The position numbers and the translations under genes are program-made. Positions 1-8,023 of a stretch of DNA of 64,000 bases are shown in pieces. Origin of the DNA: Companilactobacillus mindensis DSM 14500 (lineage in GTDB: Bacteria; Bacillota; Bacilli; Lactobacillales; Lactobacillaceae); contig NZ_AZEZ01000013.1 in the NCBI RefSeq assembly GCF_001434275.1, positions 29,965 to 93,964 on the forward strand, written 5' to 3'. A model generated the notes under the pieces. The model ran no database searches and was not told the origin of the DNA. It was given only the letters and a program-made list of their open reading frames with translations. How positions within the stretch are numbered: the stretch's first letter is position 1; every line of letters starts with the position of its first letter.

Positions 1-1
1 G

Positions 2-976
2 TTGAAGCATTCACCAGAATTCAAGAATTCTTATTATGCTGGTAATATTGGTATTCCAATTTCCGATGTGATTCAAAAAGCTACTAAAGATGATGTGATC
101 GTTACTGAACTATCAAGTTTCCAACTTCAAGGGACGATCGACTTGCATCCACACGTAGCAGTATTGAACAACATCTATTCAACTCATTTGGACTTTCACA
201 AGACTCGTGAAAACTACATCAAAGCTAAAATGCACATTACTAAAAATCAAACTGAGAATGATTACTTCGTTGTAAATTGGAACACTGAAGAATGGCGCAA
301 TTTGGCCAAACAATCTAAGGCGCAAATTTTGCCTTTCTCCGACAACCAAGAACTTGATCACGGAGCCTTTGTTAAAGACGATATTATTTACTGCAATGGT
401 GAAAAGATCATGAATACGGATGAAATCAAGATCCCTGGCGAACACAATGTTCAAAATGCTTTGGCAGCTATCAGCGTTGCCAAATTGTATGATGTTAAGA
501 ATGAAGATATTATTGAAGTATTGTCATCCTTTTGTGGTGTCAAACACAGAATACAATACGTCGATACCTTTGGTGGTCACAAATTTTATAATGATTCTAA
601 GGCAACCAACGTTGAAGCTACAATCGTAGCTTTGAGCGCCTTTAAAACACCGATTACTTTGATTGCTGGTGGATTGGATCGTGGAAATGGCTTTGACGAA
701 CTTATTCCATCACTTAAAGGTAAAGTAAACAATTTGATTGTTTATGGAGAAACAGCTGACAAAGTTATCGAATCAGCTGAAAAGGCGGCTGTTGGCAATA
801 TCGTTAAAGTAAATAATTTGACTGAAGCGGTTCCCGAAGCTTACAAACAAAGCGATGCCGGTGACGTGATCTTACTTTCACCCGCTGCTGCCAGTTGGGA
901 TCAATTCCATACCTTTGAAGAACGTGGCGACCAATTTATTGAAGAGGTTGAAACTTTAAAGGGAGAAGTCAAATAA
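2..976 (+). CDS. murD: UDP-N-acetylmuramoylalanine-D-glutamate ligase, 3' part
   Basis: The product adds D-glutamate to UDP-MurNAc-L-Ala in the cytoplasmic steps of peptidoglycan synthesis. The visible 324 residues hold the central Mur ligase region (VTELSSFQLQ, then HLDFHKTRENYIKAK) and the C-terminal ligase domain (HRIQYV, YNDSKATN, LIAGGLDRG, LLSPAAASWDQF), all typical of MurD. Family members are about 450 residues long, so roughly 130 N-terminal residues, including the ATP-binding loop, lie before the window. The reading frame is open to the window edge, and the first visible TTG is an internal codon rather than a start. The stop codon abuts the murG start, so the two genes are translationally linked in the division cluster. 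Confidence 0.97.
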   Translation: MKHSPEFKNSYYAGNIGIPISDVIQKATKDDVIVTELSSFQLQGTIDLHPHVAVLNNIYSTHLDFHKTRENYIKAKMHITKNQTENDYFVVNWNTEEWRNLAKQSKAQILPFSDNQELDHGAFVKDDIIYCNGEKIMNTDEIKIPGEHNVQNALAAISVAKLYDVKNEDIIEVLSSFCGVKHRIQYVDTFGGHKFYNDSKATNVEATIVALSAFKTPITLIAGGLDRGNGFDELIPSLKGKVNNLIVYGETADKVIESAEKAAVGNIVKVNNLTEAVPEAYKQSDAGDVILLSPAAASWDQFHTFEERGDQFIEEVETLKGEVK

Positions 977-2086
977 ATGAAGAAAATGCGCATAATTGTT
1001 TCCGGTGGTGGAACAGGGGGACATATATATCCTGCAATGGCCTTGATCAAACGTCTCAAAGAACGTGACCTGATCGAGGATGTTTTATACGTTGGAACAG
1101 AAAAAGGCTTAGAGAGCAAAATTGTCAAGAATGCCGGCATCGATTTTAAAACGATTGAAGTTCAGGGCTTTAGACGAAAATTATCTTTGGATAATGTCAA
1201 GACGGTTCAACTATTTCTTTCAAGTATTCGCAAGTCTAAAAAAATCGTCAAAGAGTTTAAGCCAGATATCGTGATCGGAACAGGGGGTTATGTCTGTGGG
1301 GCTGTGGTTTATGCGGCTCACGCATTGCATATTCCTACAGTGATCCACGAACAGAACTCAATTGCCGGTGTAACGAACAAATTCTTAGCTCACTTTGTTG
1401 ATAAAGTTGCGATTGCCTTTACGGAAGCAGCTGACCAATTCAGTGAAAAGAAGAAGATTGTTTTCACAGGAAACCCCAGAGCTCAAGAAGTAGTCAATAT
1501 TAAACCAAATGACCGTTTAAAAGAGTTCAATTTAGCTGCTGATAAGGATACCGTTATGATCTTTGGCGGTTCCCGTGGTGCTAAACCGATCAATCAAGCA
1601 GTGATCGAGACATTGGACCGTTTTGAAAAGACCGATTATCAAGTGCTGTTTGTTACCGGACGGGTACATTATGACAATGTGATTAAATCGATCGATTCAA
1701 AGTATTTAAATAGTGCAAATATCTCAGTATTGCCATATATTGATAATATGCCAGAGATTTTACCTGACATTAAGTTGATTGTGGGACGTAGCGGGGCAAC
1801 AAGTATTGCTGAAATCACTGCATTAGGGATTCCGGCTATCTTTGTTCCTAGTCCTTACGTAACGCATGATCATCAAACTAAAAATGCTATGTCCGTTTCA
1901 AAGGTCGGTGCAGCTAAGTTGATTCCGGAAGCAGAACTTACTTCTGATAAGTTGTTCCAAGAAGTCAATGACATTATGAGTGATGCTGCCGTTCAACAAG
2001 AGATGTCAGATAATTCTAAGAAAATTGGCGTTCCTGATGCCGCTGATCGTTTGATAAAGGTATTAACTGGCTTAGTAAATAAGTGA
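977..2086 (+). CDS. murG: UDP-GlcNAc:lipid I N-acetylglucosamine transferase
   Basis: MurG transfers GlcNAc to lipid I to make lipid II at the inner face of the membrane. The 369-residue length is normal. The N-terminal glycine loop GGGTGGHIYPAMAL is the family signature. In the C-terminal half, FGGSRGA and the donor-binding segment VGRSGATSIAEITALG followed by PYVTHDHQTKNA match the UDP-GlcNAc site. The ATG directly follows the murD stop, with GGGAGAAG at the end of murD as the ribosome binding site. It is followed by divIB, which is the usual order in lactobacilli. Confidence 0.98.
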   Translation: MKKMRIIVSGGGTGGHIYPAMALIKRLKERDLIEDVLYVGTEKGLESKIVKNAGIDFKTIEVQGFRRKLSLDNVKTVQLFLSSIRKSKKIVKEFKPDIVIGTGGYVCGAVVYAAHALHIPTVIHEQNSIAGVTNKFLAHFVDKVAIAFTEAADQFSEKKKIVFTGNPRAQEVVNIKPNDRLKEFNLAADKDTVMIFGGSRGAKPINQAVIETLDRFEKTDYQVLFVTGRVHYDNVIKSIDSKYLNSANISVLPYIDNMPEILPDIKLIVGRSGATSIAEITALGIPAIFVPSPYVTHDHQTKNAMSVSKVGAAKLIPEAELTSDKLFQEVNDIMSDAAVQQEMSDNSKKIGVPDAADRLIKVLTGLVNK

Positions 2087-2099
2087 TTTATGAGGATTG

Positions 2100-2804
2100 A
2101 TGGTGTTGAAAAAAAGACGGATACGGATAAGTAGAAACAGTCTGATTTTTATAATAGTTTTTGTCATAGTATTGATTGCTTATTTTGGTTCGTCTTTAAG
2201 CAAGGTGCGAAATATCAATGTCAAAGGTGTCAATGATTTAGGGGCGCAACAAGTGATCGATGCGACCAAGATCGATGACAATTCTACTTTGTTAAATGTT
2301 TTGATTCACCATGGCTCAATTGCCAAAGCTACTGAAAAGAAACTTCCGTCGATCAAATCAATCAAGTTTGGCACGCATAATCTGCGTGACCTGACGATCA
2401 ACGTTAAAGAACATCCGACGCTAGGCTATATTTATAAAGATGGTGGTTATTATCGGATCATCAATAATGGTCAGGTGATAAAACAAAAAATGAGTTCTCC
2501 AATCGGAAATTATCCAATCTACAGTAATTTCAGTGCTGCACGGTTGAAGAAAATGTCGAATATGTATGCAACGTTACCAAGTAATGTTCAGACTAATATT
2601 TCTGAATTTTATAACGCCCCAACTAAATTGAATCCGTACCGTATCAAGATCGATATGAATGATGGAAATAAAGTTGTCGCTGATATGAGAACTGTTAAAT
2701 CGAAATTAAAATATTATCCTGGTATGGCCGCCCAAATGAAAAAAAAGGGCGTTATAGATTTGGAGATAGGAGCATACTCTTATCCCTTTAAAGACAAGAA
2801 ATAG
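2100..2804 (+). CDS. divIB: cell division protein DivIB/FtsQ
   Basis: This is a bitopic membrane protein of the divisome that acts with FtsL and DivIC. About 13 basic residues are followed by a single hydrophobic segment (about residues 14-32) and then a POTRA-type domain beginning at VRNINVKGVNDL. At 234 residues it is slightly shorter than the Bacillus homologue. I chose the ATG at 2100, which has GAGG 5 bases upstream, over the adjacent in-frame TTG at 2097. Its position between murG and ftsA supports the call. Confidence 0.93.
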   Translation: MVLKKRRIRISRNSLIFIIVFVIVLIAYFGSSLSKVRNINVKGVNDLGAQQVIDATKIDDNSTLLNVLIHHGSIAKATEKKLPSIKSIKFGTHNLRDLTINVKEHPTLGYIYKDGGYYRIINNGQVIKQKMSSPIGNYPIYSNFSAARLKKMSNMYATLPSNVQTNISEFYNAPTKLNPYRIKIDMNDGNKVVADMRTVKSKLKYYPGMAAQMKKKGVIDLEIGAYSYPFKDKK

Positions 2805-2821
2805 CTTTAATATAACCATAA

Positions 2822-2850
2822 TTGTGTTAAAATTTTTTAGTGAATAGATT
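2822..2850 (+). promoter_or_regulatory. candidate promoter upstream of ftsA
   Basis: TTGTGT and TAGATT lie 17 bases apart in the 75-base gap before ftsA. An overlapping alternative is TTTAAT with TAAAAT a little upstream. Neither is a strong match, so this is only a candidate for an internal promoter of the division cluster. Confidence 0.3.
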
Positions 2851-2879
2851 TTTCTAGGTAAGGGAGGCTGCCACGATTA

Positions 2880-4229
2880 ATGGACAATTCCGAATTTTTT
2901 GTAGGTCTTGATATTGGCACAAATTCAATAAAAGTAGTCGTTGCCGAGTCATCAGATGATAGATTAAGCATCGTTGGCGTTGGAAGCGAAAGATCCGAAG
3001 GGGTCAGCCGTGGCGTTATAGTCGACATAGACAAAGCGGCGGGGGCTATTAAAAAAGCTGTCAAGAAGGCCGAAACACAAGCAAATATATCAATACGTGA
3101 CGTTGTAGTCGGCATATCGGCGAATATGTTACAAATAGAAAAATGTCAAGGTATGATTGCGGTTGGATCTCAATCCAAAGAGATCACCGAAAATGATGTT
3201 CGACTTGTTATGCAAGCAGCCATGGTCCAAAACTTACCTAGTGAGAGAGAAGTAGTTTCTCTAATACCTAAACAATTTTCTGTCGATGGATTCAACAATA
3301 TTCGTGATCCTCGTGGAATGATAGGTGTTCGTTTGGACATGACTGGAATTCTTTATACAGCACCACAAACAATTGTACATAATACTAAAAAGGCCATTGA
3401 AAAGGCCGGTCTAAATATTATTCATAAAGTTATTTCTCCAATGGCATTGAGTCAAGTCGTTTTGAATGCCGGTGAGAGTTCTTTCGGAGCTGTAATTATA
3501 GACATGGGAGCTGGTCAAACGACCGCTTCTGTTGTGCACGATCATAACCTTAAATTGTCGACTGTCGACTTTGAAGGTGGAGATTACGTAACGCACGATA
3601 TTTCAGTCGTTTTGAATACAACGGTTGAAAATGCCAATCAATTAAAGCTCTATTATGGTAATGCTTCGGCTGACAAATCAGCTACTGATGAGAATATCAG
3701 TGTTGAAGTCGTTGGCAAAAACGAGCCAACCATGATTTCAGAAGAGTACTTAGCAGAGATCATCGAAGCACGTCTCAACCAAATTTTCACTAGACTTCAG
3801 GCACCCCTTGAAGATGCCGGCGCTTTGTCGTTGCCTGGTGGAATCGTTTTGACAGGTGGCGTTGCTGCTACACCAAATGTTGAAGATTTAGCAAGAAAAA
3901 TATTTGATGTCAAAGTCAGAAGCTATGTCCCAACGCAAATGGGTATGCGTTATCCTTCATACTCGTTAGGTTTAGGCTTAGTTACTTATGCTTCTAGACT
4001 GAATGATATTGGAGTTATCGCTGACAATGTTGTCAATGGGGCAACGATTGAACGCAATAATAATAGACCTCAAACTCAGGCTGCTCCGGATCAACCGGTT
4101 GAACAACCTGAAAGCAACAATATTCCGACTCAAGAAGACCAACCAATACAAGAAGAGACCACTGAACAACCTGAAAAGGCGAAAAAAGGGTCGAAATTCA
4201 AGGACTTTTGGAGTAGATTTTTTGATTAA
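2880..4229 (+). CDS. ftsA: cell division actin-like ATPase FtsA
   Basis: FtsA anchors FtsZ filaments to the membrane. The protein has the actin/Hsp70 phosphate-1 motif VGLDIGTNSIKVVVAE near the N-terminus, the SHS2/1C subdomain, phosphate-2 (IDMGAGQTTASVV) and an adenosine motif (LTGGVAATPNVEDLA). After about residue 390 there is a Q/P/E-rich linker, then a basic amphipathic C-terminal tail ending KFKDFWSRFFD, which is typical of the membrane-targeting helix. The length of 449 residues is usual for lactobacilli. The ATG has AGGGAGG upstream, and ftsZ follows after 39 bases with its own strong site. Confidence 0.97.
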   Translation: MDNSEFFVGLDIGTNSIKVVVAESSDDRLSIVGVGSERSEGVSRGVIVDIDKAAGAIKKAVKKAETQANISIRDVVVGISANMLQIEKCQGMIAVGSQSKEITENDVRLVMQAAMVQNLPSEREVVSLIPKQFSVDGFNNIRDPRGMIGVRLDMTGILYTAPQTIVHNTKKAIEKAGLNIIHKVISPMALSQVVLNAGESSFGAVIIDMGAGQTTASVVHDHNLKLSTVDFEGGDYVTHDISVVLNTTVENANQLKLYYGNASADKSATDENISVEVVGKNEPTMISEEYLAEIIEARLNQIFTRLQAPLEDAGALSLPGGIVLTGGVAATPNVEDLARKIFDVKVRSYVPTQMGMRYPSYSLGLGLVTYASRLNDIGVIADNVVNGATIERNNNRPQTQAAPDQPVEQPESNNIPTQEDQPIQEETTEQPEKAKKGSKFKDFWSRFFD

Positions 4230-4268
4230 AAATAAATAAATTATAGATTTAATAGGAGGAACTCCTTA

Positions 4269-5534
4269 ATGGAATATACTTTAGACTCAAGCGAAAACAA
4301 GGGAGCGGTAATTAAAGTTATCGGTGTCGGTGGTGCCGGTGGCAATGCTGTCAATCGAATGGTAGAAGCAGGGATCAAAGGCGTTCAGTTCATTGCTGCT
4401 AATACTGATGTTCAAGCTCTAGAAAGTTCCAATGCTGAAACTAAAATTCAATTGGGACCTAAATTGACTCGTGGCTTAGGTGCCGGTTCAAACCCTGAGG
4501 TTGGACAAAAAGCTGCTCAAGAAAGTGAAGAGGCCATTAAAGAAGCCCTTGAAGGCGCAGATATGATCTTTGTAACCGCCGGAATGGGTGGTGGTACTGG
4601 TACAGGTGCTGCTCCTATCGTTGCTAATATTGCTAAGGAAAGTGGCGCTCTTACTGTTGGTGTCGTTACACGTCCGTTCGCATTTGAAGGTGCCAAGCGT
4701 TCACGTTTTGCAGCTGATGGAATCACAGAACTTAAAAAAGACGTTGATACTTTGGTTATTATTTCTAATAGTAAATTGTTGGAGATCGTTGATAAGAAGA
4801 CACCAATGAGTGAAGCTTTCAGTATTGCTGATGATGTTTTACGTCAAGGCGTACAAAGTATCTCTGATTTGATCACATCACCTGGTTTCGTTAACTTGGA
4901 CTTTGCTGATGTTAAGACCGTTATGTCTGATCAAGGCTCTGCTTTGATGGGTATCGGTCAAGCTAACGGTGAAAACAGAATCACTGAAGCTACTAAGAAG
5001 GCTGTTTCTTCACCATTGCTTGAAGTTTCAATCGACGGTGCTAAACAAGTTCTTCTTAATATTACTGGTGGACCAGACTTGTCACTATTTGAAGCTCAAG
5101 ATGCAGCGCAAATTGTTTCCGAACAAGCTACATCTGATGTTAATATAATCTTTGGTACTTCAATCGACGACACACTTGGTGATCAAGTTAAGGTGACTGT
5201 GATTGCAACTGGAGTTGAAAATGAAGACAACAAGAAGAGAGAACCTCTCAGACGTCCTCTAAACAACCCTAGAGCAGTTTTGGACAATAAGAACAAAGCT
5301 ACTGACAACGGTGATACTGACCGTCCTATGCCTTCACAACAATCAAAGGCACAACCACAATCATCAAATGATCCTTTAGCAGATTGGGATATTAATCGTG
5401 ATGCATCTAAGTCAAAGAACGTTTCTGGTGAAAAGGGCGATTTTGAAATCTTCCAAAAGCCTGAAACAATTGATTTGAGCGATGATGATGATGACTCTAC
5501 TCCTCCAATCTTTAAACGTCGTAACAATAAATAA
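4269..5534 (+). CDS. ftsZ: cell division tubulin homologue FtsZ
   Basis: FtsZ is the GTPase that polymerises into the Z ring. The tubulin signature [10 protein letters not shown] lies near residue 110. The N-terminal [19 protein letters not shown], the T7 loop [11 protein letters not shown] and the C-terminal conserved peptide [10 protein letters not shown] after an acidic run of aspartates are all present. The linker between the globular core and the tail is rich in N, Q and D and about 80 residues long. The gene has an ideal AGGAGG and lies between ftsA and sepF. Confidence 0.99.
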   Translation: MEYTLDSSENKGAVIKVIGVGGAGGNAVNRMVEAGIKGVQFIAANTDVQALESSNAETKIQLGPKLTRGLGAGSNPEVGQKAAQESEEAIKEALEGADMIFVTAGMGGGTGTGAAPIVANIAKESGALTVGVVTRPFAFEGAKRSRFAADGITELKKDVDTLVIISNSKLLEIVDKKTPMSEAFSIADDVLRQGVQSISDLITSPGFVNLDFADVKTVMSDQGSALMGIGQANGENRITEATKKAVSSPLLEVSIDGAKQVLLNITGGPDLSLFEAQDAAQIVSEQATSDVNIIFGTSIDDTLGDQVKVTVIATGVENEDNKKREPLRRPLNNPRAVLDNKNKATDNGDTDRPMPSQQSKAQPQSSNDPLADWDINRDASKSKNVSGEKGDFEIFQKPETIDLSDDDDDSTPPIFKRRNNK

Positions 5535-5548
5535 AAGGAGATTTTCTT

Positions 5549-5962
5549 ATGGCATTTGAAAAGTTAGGTAGTTTTTTTGGTATTAATGACGAAGATGATT
5601 TTGAAGAAACAAAACCAGTTACTAATACTAAGCAACCTAAGTCAGACTATTCAAATAACGAAAAAGTCGTATCAATGAGTACAGCCAGTGAGGCTAGAAC
5701 TAAAGGCAACAGCAAAATCGCTATTTACCAACCTCGGATATACTCGGATGCAAAAGTTATTGCTAAACAACTTTTGAACAACAAGGCTGTCATCGTTAAT
5801 TTTAATAATGTCAATGATGAACAATCAAAGAGGATCGTAGACTTTTTAACTGGTACTATCTTCGCCTTGAATGGTGAAATTAAGCGTGTTGGAGAAAAAA
5901 TCTTTCTTTGCACACCACCAAAGTTTGAAATTGATGGAAGCATACCAGATATAAATGAATAA
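5549..5962 (+). CDS. sepF: cell division protein SepF
   Basis: SepF is a membrane anchor and bundler of FtsZ that works in parallel with FtsA. The 137-residue product begins with a short amphipathic helix ([12 protein letters not shown]), has an acidic and polar linker, then the SepF fold from about residue 55 ([45 protein letters not shown]). It sits 14 bases after ftsZ and before the YggT-family gene, the normal order. Confidence 0.96.
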   Translation: MAFEKLGSFFGINDEDDFEETKPVTNTKQPKSDYSNNEKVVSMSTASEARTKGNSKIAIYQPRIYSDAKVIAKQLLNNKAVIVNFNNVNDEQSKRIVDFLTGTIFALNGEIKRVGEKIFLCTPPKFEIDGSIPDINE

Positions 5963-5976
5963 AGTCGAGGAAAGAT

Positions 5977-6246
5977 ATGAATCAAATTTTAAGTGGATTG
6001 CCTTTTGTAATTAATATGGCCGTCGAATTATATGAATTCGTGATATTTGTCTACTGTATAATGTCATTTATCCCTAATTTGTATAACTCAGCTATCGGTC
6101 GTTTTGTAGTTGCATTAGTGGCTCCATTCTTAAATTTAATTAGAAGGGTCTTGCCGATAGTTTCGACAGGCTTTCTAGATTTTTCTCCAATAGTTGCATT
6201 GATAATAATTCAACTATTACAGAAAGTGATTTATTTGATAATCTAA
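5977..6246 (+). CDS. ylmG: YggT/YlmG family small membrane protein
   Basis: This is an 89-residue integral membrane protein with two hydrophobic segments (about residues 10-30 and 60-88) separated by the conserved loop region around FIPNLYNSAIGRFVVALVAP. YggT proteins are repeatedly found beside sepF and ylmH and are linked to division-site or membrane organisation, but no biochemical activity is established. The assignment rests on size, topology and position. The ribosome binding site is GAGGAAAG. Confidence 0.88.
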   Translation: MNQILSGLPFVINMAVELYEFVIFVYCIMSFIPNLYNSAIGRFVVALVAPFLNLIRRVLPIVSTGFLDFSPIVALIIIQLLQKVIYLII

Positions 6247-6248
6247 CT

Positions 6249-7043
6249 ATGGATGAGAAAAAAAAGATCATCGGTGGGGGCTATTTCCGTCCGGAGGAAA
6301 AACCGTTCATCGATAAAATGAGTGATTTATTATTAAAAGCTCAAACGATGTATACTCCACAACTGACTGATTTTTTGAATCTGCGTGAGCAAACAATTTT
6401 GAATAACCTGATCAATAAATATGATGACTTATATGTCAATTATTTTGGCGGTTATAACAATGCTGAAAGAGTCAGGGGGATAATTGCTCCTGACTATTTT
6501 GTACCTAAAGAAGCAGATTACGAACTCACAATGTATGAAATTCGGTATCCGGAAAAATTTGCTAATTTGCATCACGGTCAAATATTGGGCTCTTTGACGG
6601 GATCGGGTATTGACCGTGACCGTTTTGGGGACATTATTACCGATGGCGAAAATTGGCAATTTTTTGTATTCAAGTCAATGGGAAGTTACATTGAGGACCA
6701 AGTCAAAAAAATTGGACCTTACAAGATCCATTTGACAGAAGAGGGCTTTGACGAATTGCTTTTGCCTAAAGATGAGTCGACCGATGAGAAGATCAACGTC
6801 CAGTCGTTGCGACTAGATGCGATCATCGCCACGGTCTATGACTTGTCGCGTCAAAGTGCCAAGGCCTTAGTCGATCATGGAAAAGTTCAAATTAATTGGG
6901 TCGTTAACAAAAATGCTAGTTCATTTGTAACAATTACTGATACACTGAGTGTCAGAGGCTATGGTCGAATAAGAATTAATGATATTATGGGCAGAACTAA
7001 GAATGATAAATACATTCTGTTCGTGAATATCATTAAGAAATAA
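6249..7043 (+). CDS. ylmH: S4-domain RNA-binding protein YlmH
   Basis: The 264-residue protein has the YlmH N-terminal RNA-binding region and a C-terminal S4 domain (SLRLDAIIATVYDLSRQSA, then DHGKVQINWVV). In related Firmicutes, YlmH binds ribosomal complexes and has been linked to rescue of obstructed ribosomes; I infer a similar role here. The ATG is 2 bases after the ylmG stop, so translation is probably coupled, and divIVA follows 15 bases later. Confidence 0.92.
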   Translation: MDEKKKIIGGGYFRPEEKPFIDKMSDLLLKAQTMYTPQLTDFLNLREQTILNNLINKYDDLYVNYFGGYNNAERVRGIIAPDYFVPKEADYELTMYEIRYPEKFANLHHGQILGSLTGSGIDRDRFGDIITDGENWQFFVFKSMGSYIEDQVKKIGPYKIHLTEEGFDELLLPKDESTDEKINVQSLRLDAIIATVYDLSRQSAKALVDHGKVQINWVVNKNASSFVTITDTLSVRGYGRIRINDIMGRTKNDKYILFVNIIKK

Positions 7044-7058
7044 TAGGGGCGTGAAGTT

Positions 7059-7847
7059 ATGGTATTATCACCAGTAGAAATACATGATAAAGAATTTGAC
7101 AATAAATTTCGAGGCTATGACCGCGACCAAGTTGACAGCTTTTTGAAACAAGCAGCCCAAGACTATAATTTGGCACTGCAAAAGAACGCTCAATTAGAAA
7201 AAGAATTGAAAGAGACTTCGGAGCAACTGAAGTATTTTACCGATATGAAAGATGCTTTGAACCAGTCGATCTTAGTAGCTCAAGAAGCTGCCGAAAAAGT
7301 TAAGAACGAATCTGAACAAGAGGCGCAGATCATTGTTGAGGAATCACAGAAAAAAGCGCGTGATCTGCTCAACCAGTCAACGGAGAAATCGAATCGGATC
7401 TTACAAGATGCTTCTGATCGAGCTCGTCAAGTAACGATTGAGACTGACAATTTGAAACGTAGCGTCAATTCATTTCGTAAAGGTCTGCAAGGTATGTTGC
7501 AGCAACAAATGGAAATGGTCGACAGTCCTGAGTGGTCCAAACTTAATGACAGTACTTCTACTGACAAACTTAAACAAGAAGTTGGCGACCAAGTGAACGG
7601 CCAAAACGCTAATGATCAAGGGAATGCTCAACCAAATGAGCAAACTAATTATCAGCCAAACAATCAAAATAATTCACAAGATTATGAAAATAAGCAAGAT
7701 TCGGTTTTCAATTCGGAACAAATGAATTATAATAACAATATTCAGGATGACCAACCAGACGAATCGTACACGATCAATCATCAACAAAATGAACCTACGT
7801 TCAATTTTAAAGATGACGATTCTGGTGCTGATCCTAAAAATAATTAA
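7059..7847 (+). CDS. divIVA: septum and pole site protein DivIVA
   Basis: This is a curvature-sensing coiled-coil scaffold at the poles and septum. The N-terminal lipid-binding signature VEIHDKEFDNKFRGYDRDQ is followed by DSFLKQAAQDY, then a long heptad-rich coiled coil to about residue 150. The last 100 residues are a low-complexity tail very rich in N and Q. At 262 residues it is longer than the Bacillus protein because of this tail. It ends the division operon just before the ileS T-box. Confidence 0.95.
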   Translation: MVLSPVEIHDKEFDNKFRGYDRDQVDSFLKQAAQDYNLALQKNAQLEKELKETSEQLKYFTDMKDALNQSILVAQEAAEKVKNESEQEAQIIVEESQKKARDLLNQSTEKSNRILQDASDRARQVTIETDNLKRSVNSFRKGLQGMLQQQMEMVDSPEWSKLNDSTSTDKLKQEVGDQVNGQNANDQGNAQPNEQTNYQPNNQNNSQDYENKQDSVFNSEQMNYNNNIQDDQPDESYTINHQQNEPTFNFKDDDSGADPKNN

Positions 7848-7850
7848 AAG

Positions 7851-8004
7851 AACAAGTGCCATAGAGAATACTTTTCAGCGAGCTAGTAGACGGTGTGAGA
7901 CTAGCAAAGGATATCTATGGTATATCAACTTTTAAACATTTTATTTGATTTACCAATAGGTGGTATAACGAAGAACTCGTCCTAAATTGGATGGGTTCTT
8001 TTTA
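7851..8004 (+). promoter_or_regulatory. T-box leader of ileS
   Basis: The 176 bases between divIVA and ileS hold a T-box-like leader. A degenerate T-box sequence (AGGTGGTATAACG, about 7957-7970) immediately precedes a rho-independent hairpin, AAGAACTCGTCC with GGATGGGTTCTT (about 7971-8000), followed by T residues. Upstream, the stem I region contains GGATATC, in which ATC is a plausible isoleucine specifier. Known T-boxes bind uncharged tRNA and then form the antiterminator, so ileS would be induced on isoleucine shortage. The specifier assignment is tentative. Confidence 0.85.
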
Positions 8005-8023
8005 ATTTCAGAGGGGTGAAAGA